This document shows positions 54,234-64,000 of a stretch of 64,000 nt of DNA, piece after piece. Positions within the stretch are counted from its first letter, which is position 1; every line of letters starts with the position of its first letter. A program made the position numbers and the translations under genes. The notes under the pieces were generated by a model. The model saw nothing but the letters and a program-made list of their open reading frames with translations. It was not told the origin of the DNA and ran no database searches. Source of the DNA: Aphrophora alni (lineage: Eukaryota > Arthropoda > Insecta > Hemiptera > Aphrophoridae); assembly GCA_963513935.1 (NCBI GenBank), contig OY740767.1, positions 78,165,360-78,229,359 on the forward strand, given 5' to 3'.

Positions 54234-56600
54234 TACTTATTTAAATTTTTTGTAAATTTATAGTATTCAGAAAGTATAGTGTACAACTTTATAGTACAAT
54301 CCGACTAAATGAATAACAGTTTCTTCGTTAATGTGATATTAAACACAAAACTGGGAAAAAAAATGGGAATTATTTTTCAATCTGAAATAATTAAAAATTG
54401 TCAAATTTGAAACGACACATTTTGATTTTTGCTTTACCTTATTTCAATATAAACCTACAGAGTTGAATAGCAACAGATTATAAATCAACATTGAACATGA
54501 TCAGATATCTTGTAATCACGCACACAAACTTAAAATCAGTACAGTAATGTATGTCGTCGCTTAATACATTTTAATTTTACAGGACATTATACTATTACAA
54601 TAAACGAAAAATTATTTGCCATTGATTACATAGAATCAAACGTAGATATTACTTGTCGCTTTGAACTGCTGTGTGTATCAATGTGGGAATAAAACAAACG
54701 TAGGCCTAGAACTAATTGGTGCGGTTGCATATTAAAATTTTTACAACTTGAGATTAGCAGTGGATGTTTGAATAGCCAGGCATATTGTAAATGTAAATAA
54801 TTATAATAGGAAACAATTGAACTAATTTTAGTTTACTTAAAAATTATAACTGTGATCATATTTTCATTATTTGGCATTTTGTGTACGAAAATATTAAAAC
54901 GGGAAAGTTTTCTGCTTGACATATTTTTGAACTAAACCATCGTTCAGGGAAGGTTGAATGCGGTAAAAATGTGCATAGTTTAAATAGGTTTCCAATCTCG
55001 ACCGCAGAATCTGAACGATAAATGCAGGAATACGATGAATTGAGATTCGCTATTTTCGACTCAGGAAAGGTGAAGGGAGCCTCGCGGCTCTATCTCGTAT
55101 TTAACATTATAAAAATATATATTATTTCATAATTTTCCTGTCTTTATACTAAATTATATTGTGCATAAAATTAAAGTAAAATTAAAATTGTGAGTAAATT
55201 GCAAGTTTTTGTGACAATAAGATGTATAATATGGGAAATACAGCAAATATCTTCAAGGTTAATTAGTTCTCCCACCACCGTATTGTTTGCACTTGGTTTA
55301 GTATATTGTCAGTGTTAGTATTTGGCTGGATGTATAGGACCGTTGATGCTATGTTTTAAACCTTGTCTGGTCGGTCCCTCTGTCTCACACAATCACCCAA
55401 TTTTGAGGTTCTTTAATCTTTCTTATCGGATTATATAATCGAAGCTATATTAAAATCGGAAATAAGATTGTAAGAGAAGAATAGAGAGCATACCTTACAA
55501 TCTTTTTTTGTAAAATTGCTAAACAAACAGAAACATTTTCACGATTGGTTTTGTTAATTATTTAGCAAACTTCTCAATATTCTTAATCGATAATTTTACT
55601 CTTAAACGATAGTTTGAATTATTTGTTATGTAATTATATTTTGTATAAAATAATATACCACAATTCACACTCGGTAGTTTAACATTTTCATGAAAAAAAA
55701 TTTATTTTTTTTCCATAGTAAGGCACAAGTTTTGTTTTGTTTACATTTTTTATTTACAAGACTGATTTTCTTTTATTTAATGAAATAGATAAATCACCAC
55801 ACCCAGCCTCCAAACAATTTTTTTATAATGAAATATAAAAATACTACAACTTACAAGTATAACTTAATAATTCAATCTTATTTTTTTAAGAAAAGCTTCT
55901 ACTTAGTGTTTGTATTCCTTGTTTAAAATCAGTAATGTTCATTTCCTGTTTATAATTATCTCTTCTCACCTGTCCCTTGCGATCACTGTTTTACCTGGGT
56001 TATTCGCTTTTTGAATGAAAACTCTTTCTTTTTTTTTTATTGCGTCCCTTCTAACAATAATGTAAGGTTCTATTATTTAATACCCCCTCCATAGTATTTT
56101 TTTTTTTTTTAGGTTTTATAAAAGCCCGCTCTAACCAATTTCACAATATTAATTATGACACGTATTACTGGATCATAAACAATGTGAATTATAAATTTCT
56201 CTGTTTTTCTTGAAATTTAACATAATGCAAATAAATTAAATTTTTCTAAGAGTTGTAATTTTGAAATGGGATTTTCTTATTTGGTTGTTGTTATAAATCT
56301 ATTGTTAAACTGAAACATTTGACCATTTGACTACCATATGTCTTCAGTGATGAGTGTTAACATTTAGTCATCACATTTGAATCGGATAGTGGGGGAACCA
56401 CCAAGGCAGCTTATTTCCTTTCTCCTTGTAACTTCTTGTTATAACTTAAATAACTCGTAATATATGTTAATAAAAACTTGTTTTTCTCTCATGAGAAGGG
56501 TGACTAAAGATAAATATATCCATGATGTTTTCTTTCAATTTCCCATATCAATTTTGACTGTATTTTCTGATTTATTAATTCACATTTTATCGTTTTTGTT
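54234..56600. other. Non-coding sequence
   Basis: No convincing frame. 54930-55090 is GC-richer, ending GGGAGCCTCGCGGCTC, a small hairpin, and may be part of a decayed element. Confidence 0.45.
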
Positions 56601-56624
56601 ACAGTATTATTCCATCAGTTTGCG

Positions 56625-56785
56625 CCTTGTTCGAAAGCCAAGCCTGGCTCAAAAAACAAGGCTTGCATGGACAACTGTGCTGAGTTTGTTAAATTGAAAC
56701 AGGATCGAAAAATCATGCCGAGTTCGGAAAATCGAGCCGAGCTCGAACAATTGAGCCAGGCTTGAAAAATCAAGGCCTTAATAAT
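56625..56785. repeat. Small inverted repeat with AAGCCTGGCTC arms
   Basis: AAGCCTGGCTCAAAAAACAA at ~56640 and an inverted GAGCCAGGCTTG at ~56752 form arms of 11-12 bp, with GAGCCGAGCTCG between them. Non-coding; it may be a fragment of a repeat family. Confidence 0.5.
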
Positions 56786-58400
56786 TTTACTGTCACTGCC
56801 GATATTCCGAGGGCTTGCACATCCTTATTCAATTGTGTTAGATTGCAACCTCTATCTCAACTTTAGAAGTTTTAATTGCATATTGTTAGAAAATTGAAGT
56901 AATCCTTGTAAGGTGTTTAAATTTTAGGAATTACGTTTGTTTGGAAACATTAAACAAATGGTTTTGAAAGTGCAAATATATTTAGAATGTAGTGGGAGAT
57001 GAATTTAATCTAGGCCTATATAAATTGTTGGGAATTTATTGGTAATAGCTCACAATAAATATTTGATTAACTTGGGTTACTGCTCGACTAAGAACATCTA
57101 TGGTTTATTTAAAGGCTTATTAAGTCATATAAAACAAACTAATTCTATCCTCATATTTCAATGTATTCAACTTGATTTCAGATATTTATAAATTCCAAAG
57201 TGCCTGGAAATTTTCTATTTCCTTAAATATAATAGTCTTTATTTGGTATGATATTGTTTAGCCTTAGTGTTATCATTTTTGACAACACCCTATTTGTTAA
57301 TTATACTTTTAATATCCTATTCTTACACAACTATGGATAACCGACACAAAAAAGAGTTTTAAAAGCACTATTGTTGAGATTGTGTTTATTATTTGACACT
57401 ACAGAGCTCAATAACCTTGAAACTTAAATTAAAAATCCTCCACTGATGTCTGCTTCTTGAAATTCTTTGAAGCAATAAAAATAATAATTTTTATTTGTAA
57501 TCTCCATACTGACTATTATTCTATAATACTTATCCTCTAATAGTCTTATTTCTAGTGTTCATTTTACGATGACCGTATCGGATACAAATTGTATAACAAT
57601 TATAGATAAAGAATAATAAAAATTCTAAATCATGAGTTCAATAAACCATCAAGTGGACATCCTGAATATGCAGATACATGATGAGGTCACAGTACCCAGA
57701 ATAAACAAAAAGGAATGAAACAGGATATACTTACTATAAGTGGGTTTCTAGAGGACCAAAAATAAAGAGAAATGTCAGTATGCAATCTATCAAAAAAGTG
57801 ACTATTTATTTTTACGTTAATGCTGATTAAAATTTTAGTTGGTCTATTTATAAAAATATAAAAGGGGAAAGTTTAATGAACTTAAGAAACTCCTTTTTGA
57901 ATTATGATCATAGTGATAAAATTTGAGTTTGTTCCCCACAGTCTCTTGATACTATTTTTATTTCTATCGGTTTAAAGACAAGTACTTCCTTGTGTTGGTT
58001 ACATCTACTATTTATTTGACAAATTTTAATTTCTAATGAGCTTCATTAAAACAAATGACACAAATCTCATTCTGAAATGTGTTATTTACATTTGATTCTG
58101 CTGTAATAATATTTTTTAAATAATTCATATCAAATGACTAGATTTTATATATGAGTAATGATTTTTTAGAAATATTTAGGTAAATCCTGAAAGTCTAGCC
58201 TAGGACTAATTTCAATAGTATTTTTTTATATGGTAGTTTAGAAAGGAAAAATCAGAAATGTTATGTATATAATTTTATGAATTAGTATTTATTTAAAATA
58301 AAAAGTGATTGGTTAAAATTCTTTCAAAGTTTTTTAAGATCAATTAAACTAATAACTTCATTAAAAATAATTCAATAATAATTTAATGATGAAAGCATAA
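56786..58400. other. Non-coding AT-rich sequence
   Basis: No gene or element recognised. Confidence 0.5.
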
Positions 58401-58402
58401 CA

Positions 58403-58525
58403 CCGGGTGTTCAGCGACCGAGAATTTTTGGAAAAGTGGGAATTGTACAGGAATTTATTACTTGCAGGAAAATATGGGAATTGTACAGGCATTTTAAAGC
58501 TGTCCTTGAAAAACAAATGTATTTT
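58403..58525. repeat. Fragment of a dispersed GGGAATTGTACAGG repeat
   Basis: Begins CCGGGTGTTCAGCGACCGAG and contains GGGAATTGTACAGG twice in 50 bp. Text of this kind occurs in invertebrate dispersed repeats (from memory). No coding sequence. Confidence 0.4.
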
Positions 58526-60225
58526 ATTCTATTTTATACTCTTTTTTCTTTTGCCAAATTGAATGAAAGAATACTAATTTGAAAGTCAATCCTAATCATT
58601 TTTGTAATTTCATGTTTGTTTCTTTTTGTATATGATTGAAAGCGGGAAATGTGACATTCTTGGACTGCAGCTTAGTCAACAGATAATGAGGTTGCACTGA
58701 ATTGTGTTTAATGAATCAATTTTTAATCAACTATCGTAATTTTTGACTGAAAGAGTTGGATATTCGACCTAAAAAGATAGACAACAATTATAAGATTACA
58801 TATAGTGTTGTAGCGTATAGATAAAAAGCATTAAAAAATATAGCTATATAAATAATTAATTAGTTTACATCACTAGTTCCTGCATAAATCGAGTTCTTCG
58901 TAAAATAAATTATTACAATTTAAAAGAAAAGTAAATATGTACGATGAAAATAACAGATTTTTTTTTTCCATTCAAAAGAATTCAAAGTCTGTGTGGCTAT
59001 CCCCATATAGGAAGAAAAGAACATGAAATAAATACCCATATTTAAATCCTCAAATACTCTAATGGTGTCAGGGTCGGAAGAGAACAAGAGTTGGTCAAAA
59101 GAGAAAGATATAAGAATGTAAAAACTGATCACACTTATGAATTTGAACTTTTCCCTTTGTGTTTAAAAAAAAAGTTAATTATTGTTATAAACACCATACA
59201 ACATTTTTTTGTGAAATCCCATCTTTATTTCTATTGGTCTTTATTTTTACCTATTTCTTTTTAAATTGTGTGTCGTTTCAAGATGAATGCAACTTTATCA
59301 TAAATATTTTTATAACAATCGTGAATTATGTAGTATAGTTGAAATTGTTTATTACCAACAAATTTTAAGGCATTCATCATTCCAAATTAAAAAAGATAAT
59401 TTTAACGTTGTTTTCTATTGTAAAAGCCAGTAGGAAACTACAAAAATATCTGTGTTAAATCCAGCTTCATTATTTTTTTAAATATTATTAATTCAGATAC
59501 TTGAACAATAATTGTAAAAGATATAAAATTGAAATTGTAAATGTATATTCTCCTATAGTAGAACATATATGGATGGGCGGAGGGGTAGGCGAGCAAGAAT
59601 CTGTTTATTATCTCTAAATGGTGACCATTAATGTAAACTTCAAAGTTGAACGATATAATTAGTTTTTTAATTACTCTCCTATATTGTTATTTATTCATTT
59701 AAGAGAAATCGCTCGTTTTGAAGCAAAAAATGTAAAGATAAAATATATTGCATCATTTACTCTTAGAAAGGAACTCTAGAAAACATAGAATATGCAAGAA
59801 GTGATCTTATCTTTTTTATAAGTATGAGAAGTATGGGTGGGGGAATGATAGCTGACAGACTACAACGCTCTAACACCAAATTCAATTCTTTTATAATTCA
59901 TTTTACGTTTTTAGACTTTTGTATTGAGACTGGAACAATTTTTTAACTAGCGTGCCTAAGACCAAAATTACCAAGAGTTATTTATTACATTGCAAAGTAA
60001 AATACCACTTAGTTATTGCAAGTACGTAGAATATAAGGAGGGGAATAATGTAGCATTTTTGGTTAAACATTTATAGTTTTATAATGTGTCATTTACTTAA
60101 AATTGTATAATAAATAAAACTGTGACAACCATTACAAAATTAACTACAGTTTTTCTTAAAACATGGCAGTTTAAACTATTTTAAGATATGGACCAACTCA
60201 AAATGTATTTACAAAATTCATCTTA
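58526..60225. other. Non-coding AT-rich sequence
   Basis: 59045-59130 is related to 30677-30770 (dispersed repeat). Otherwise nothing seen. Confidence 0.5.
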
Positions 60226-60422
60226 GATAGAAAAAACTCGAACACATGATCTCACAAAAATTACGTTTACTTAATCAAACACGTTTCAAAGACAAAGTCA
60301 CCATCCTAAGTGATACATGAGCTAAAATAACTAAACAATGCAATGGCGACCTTGTCGTTGAAACATGTTTGATAAGTAAATATAATTTTTGTGAGATCTC
60401 ATGTTCAAGTTTTATTCTATCT
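60226..60422. mobile_element. Hairpin MITE, ~197 bp
   Basis: The first 75 bp (TAGATAGAAAAAACTCGAAC, then ATCTCACAAAAATTACGTTT and ATCAAACACGTTTCAA) reappear inverted in the last 75 bp with about ten differences. The ~45-nt loop includes CATCCTAAGTGATACATGAG. No coding capacity. No clear target duplication beyond an A/T context. Confidence 0.75.
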
Positions 60423-60956
60423 AATATTATCTCACAAGTCAAGCTCGATATTTATTTAAAAATTCATCTCACCATTATGTTTATAAAATATTTTATTTTA
60501 TAATGTTGATGTAATCGTTAAATGCTGCTATATAAAACGAGAAGTTTCAAAACAATTATAGAATGCATAGTATTATACTTGTTGCTATCTTTATATTAAA
60601 AACTGTATTAACCCGAGCTCAATCATTTTTGTCATGCTAAAACTGTCATTTTGACCCATTCCCCCCCCCCTCTTTCTCAACTGTCCTACCCACTCTTTCA
60701 AACGTATTATTTAAAATCCTATCTAAAAAATTTTTTTATTGGATATGTTTCATCTTGTTCAACAGACTGAAGCTTCTAGAGTGCTCTACTTTTTACATTT
60801 ATGATGTTGCTATTTATTTACCCACAGTTCCAAAGCTGAAATTTATCTGTGCTAAATTTTGCAACTCTACACTTCATTTAACTTCTCAGTAATTATATGA
60901 AACATACAAATTCAATTAAAAATTATTATGAATAATTGTAGAGCATAAAATTGTGT

Positions 60957-60957
60957 A

Positions 60958-61003
<46 letters not shown>
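60957..61003. repeat. (CA)n(TA)n microsatellite
   Basis: CA units pass into TA units, the same layout as at 1602-1640. Confidence 0.92.
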
Positions 61004-61008
<5 letters not shown>

Positions 61009-61389
61009 CAAAGACACACTTCTTCTTTTACTTTTAATACAAATGAATTTTATTGTTACAATCAATTTCCTTTATTATTATTATTATAATAATTTTTCAC
61101 AACTAATTTTAATTTAATTTTGGTTTCCTAAGGATGCACTTATTTAAATACAACAATAGTCTAATTCGTTAATCTAACAAATGAAATAACTGCAATATTT
61201 CTTAACCTAAACAAATGAAAATACCTGAAATAAATCACAATGACAATTAAACACAATCTAATAAGATTATACAATGTTTCCTTAACAATTAGAAAAGAAA
61301 CAAAGAGTGTATCAAAATTGTTATTAGTCTGATTTATATATAATGAATTTAATTTTACTGTAATTTCTTTCATTTAATTTTTTTTTTTA

Positions 61390-62215
61390 ATTATGTGCCC
61401 AATTTAATTAATTTACTGCCCTGGCTAACTTGTTTTATTTAAAGATTGATTTAAAATTAAAATAAAATAAATCTCTCTCTTGTTCGTCTGGTTCTATGGT
61501 GACTATAATTTAAACTTTAGTTACTGAATCAAAATGTTGTTGGTGGTTAATTATTTATACAAATTTTCACAGTATACTTATCGAATTTGAAGTCCTTTCA
61601 CAATCCGAAGTGTGGTTGTTTCAGTGGATAAGCTCAATGTTGATTCGGTTTCCAATAATCTCCTTTTTTTGCAAAGCTGTTATCTGGTCTGGCAATCACT
61701 TGGCATAACTCACATTGATTTATCGCAGAATCCCTATTCTTATTCTCTACACTGAAATTTCATTTATTAACTTTTCGCTGACTATATTCACTTTACAACG
61801 TATTCTTTAACTTTAATTAATTCATTGTTTAAGTATTTCTTTTACTTTCTCACTTATCGATGTATTTCTTTTAATTTTTATTAATTGTTCGACGTATTTC
61901 TTTTACTTTAAGTAACTCACTTCTCGATGTAGTTTGTTTTCATTTCATTTAAACACTTCAATTTCCCAGAAGATTTTACAATTTATTATAAAAGTTTTAA
62001 CAAATTTAAACAAACTACGTTCAATTATCTATTAGAACAACCTTGTACCAAAAACTTCGCAGAACAACCTTGTTTCCTTCTCTCGGACCTATATTTATAA
62101 TTTCCTCGTTTTCAGCAGTCACACCACAGCTTTATTTTTCATTGGTAGGATTCAAAGTTTTCTGGAATTTAGAAAATGACGAATTCTTCCCTATTGGTTA
62201 ATTTAAACTGTCCGT
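61390..62215 (-). promoter_or_regulatory. Isolated promoter-like module with A-rich leader
   Basis: On the - strand, two CCAAT boxes (about 62197-62193 and 62145-62141) precede TTATAAATAT (62100-62091), and 30-60 bp later lies a direct repeat of GAACAACCTTGT. An A-rich leader follows with three related blocks around AAAGAAATAC. No coding sequence was found downstream in this window. It could be the promoter of an LTR element or an orphaned gene 5' end. Confidence 0.35.
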
Positions 62216-62365
62216 TGACCTCCTTACTTAACGTATCTCTAAATGAGTTCCTTGCCTTTAAATCCTTCAGTTTTTTTAAAGTATAGGCTTGTCCATGAGC
62301 TTTGAACTCTTTTATTTCTTGTCAAATTGATGGCTTGCCGTTCACTGACCCTAACCAGCACCTTT

Positions 62366-62368
62366 TCG

Positions 62369-62418
<50 letters not shown>
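62366..62418. repeat. (TA)n microsatellite
   Basis: Uninterrupted TA units. Smaller TA runs follow at ~62669 and 62734. Confidence 0.93.
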
Positions 62419-62419
<1 letters not shown>

Positions 62420-64000
62420 CCTTACTTGATTCTTATAGATTAAAATTTTTTAAATTTGTAACTTCAATTGCAAATACCTGGTAGCTCCAAGGTTTTTTTC
62501 AATATTTTTTCCCTTTAGATTAGCTGTGTACAGAAGTACAAAGATATGTTTTTTTTTTAAATTGCGGTTTTTCGAAGTTCCGTGTAAAATTAGTTCTATA
62601 AGGCTTCCGCACCGATCCCAAAAAATACCCTCACAATTTAGAAGCAATTGTTTATTAAAGTTGAAAAAATATATATATATATAATTTTTAAACTAAATAA
62701 TAAGGTCAATTTAGGTAGTAAATAATATGAAACTATATATATATATATATTTTTTTTTTCTTTTTCGAACACTATGTCCTTGCATTTTTGCTTTTTGACT
62801 AGCAACTACCAAACTGATATTTTTGGTGATGATAAGTTTTGCACGGTTTTGGAACTATTATTTATAAAATTTAGCAACAATAAATCAATAGCTGCTAAGT
62901 ACTGATTGTTTTAACAATTACATCCACAAACTTCAAACTAATGAAGCAACAGACATTAGTTGTTTGATAAGACAAGATTTAATAAAGAAGTAGAGTGGAC
63001 CACTTGTACAGTATGATAGGAATGAATGGAAAGTAGTAATTACCAACCATGTAATAATCGGTTACCTGACATTAATTAAAAGACAATATTTTGTAATAGT
63101 AATTCAGGACACAAGCATAATCATGTGATAAAATATTTTGAATTGTATTTACTCTCCCAGGTGAATTGTCAAAGTGAACAATTAATGTTTTTAAAGAAGC
63201 TAAGATAGTAAAAAAGTATTCACCATACATCAGTGTTAATTTTATGTGCTGATTTTCAACTATTATATTTTATACTATGTAACAAATAAATTACTAAGGA
63301 ATTGAATTATCTTATACCAACCCTGTATGTATTATTAATCGAGCAGTATAATATAGCATTATTATTTCTAGACCTTTGTTAAGTGTATATTAATACTATA
63401 CTATCTTAAAAAACATTTTCAACTATTTTGGTACATACTGATTTGTTAAAGATTACTCTTCATGGCTGTGTTAATACCATTTTGAACATCCATGACATTC
63501 AATAGATTAAAAAATCATAACTTGTGCATGTGTTTGTTTTGCATCTATATGATTCTTGTGTAGTTGGAATTGCTGAATTACATAAACACTGATTATCATT
63601 TGATTCAACAAAGCTAAGAGTAACGGTAAATTTATTATCATATTACCGTAGTATGATATTCATAATATAACGATTATTCGTGTTCTAACACATTCTATTC
63701 AACATTTAATAACAACTGGAAAAAATACTCAGTATTTTGTAAATTGTTTGTGAAAGCTGTGGTGGTAAGTGAAAGAATTTATGAGCTTCTAAAAGTGATG
63801 GTGTTTTTAGAAATACATTTTTTAATACAAAGATCTTCTTACTTTTTAAGTAAAGAATAAGTCAAATTCACAACTTATTAAAAGGGAAAATAGTTCATAC
63901 AATTTTTATAAATTCCCAATATTACTAAATGTTAGGATTAATTGCAATTTACATAGTTGGGGATTTAGATTCTTGTATATTTCAGTTTGGTACTTTTAAA
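62419..64000. other. Non-coding AT-rich sequence to the window end
   Basis: No gene, repeat or element recognised on either strand. Confidence 0.5.

Noticed and set aside
57640..57800. Slightly GC-richer patch as a possible exon
   Set aside because: No open frame with recognisable motifs and no paired splice sites.
1..64000. CRISPR arrays, tRNA or rRNA genes
   Set aside because: No regularly spaced short repeats with unique spacers and no cloverleaf or rRNA core sequence were seen on either strand by eye.

Overview
This is an AT-rich, intron-rich animal sequence, most likely from an insect. The evidence is one host gene with short exons separated by kilobase introns, many TTAA- and TA-flanked DNA transposons, Penelope-like elements (PLEs), and insect-type Tc1/mariner and Tigger relatives. 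A hemipteran-like genome would fit, but nothing in the window proves the order. There are no bacterial-style operons, no CRISPR array, and no rRNA or tRNA gene that I could recognise.

The only host gene I can name is a mitochondrial solute carrier of the SLC25A32 (mitochondrial folate/FAD carrier) type on the + strand. Five exons are visible: 16840-16990, 30192-30329, 31995-32115, 34321-34434 and 38048-38305. Splice sites and reading phase agree at every junction, and the last exon ends in a stop. The exon for the N-terminus and first transmembrane helix was not found and probably lies upstream of the window. Intron 1 of the visible part is 13.2 kb and full of transposons.

Layout. 1-2.6 kb: an element with long inverted arms holding a palindromic PLE-like relic. 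3.8-8 kb: a decayed Ty3/gypsy element broken by a Tc1/mariner fragment and joined to a truncated antisense PLE, then non-LTR fragments. 9-14.4 kb: a piggyBac element split by a Tigger-type element (itself carrying a 0.5 kb foldback) and by a ~113-bp minisatellite. 15.5-38.3 kb: SLC25A32 and its introns, containing a second piggyBac (antisense) split by a PLE whose left arm holds another insertion that holds a Tigger-like MITE; an unidentified decayed antisense gene; two Tc1/mariner elements; a Tigger remnant; and a third PLE-like tail. 39.4-54.2 kb: five TTAA-bounded elements (one a near-complete piggyBac at 45.7-48.0 kb) and a Tigger-like MITE. 54.3-64 kb: mostly non-coding, with a hairpin MITE, microsatellites and an isolated promoter-like stretch on the - strand.

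The signals I rate highest are three hammerhead-ribozyme-like folds in PLE tails, which share one layout (very short self-complementary helix III, one extra U after the core); a three-member family of TTAA-bounded elements built from ~320-365-bp subrepeats; the nested insertion stack at 17-22.5 kb, where duplications and an empty-site paralogue reveal the order of events; and an unrecognised decayed gene at 22.5-25.95 kb.
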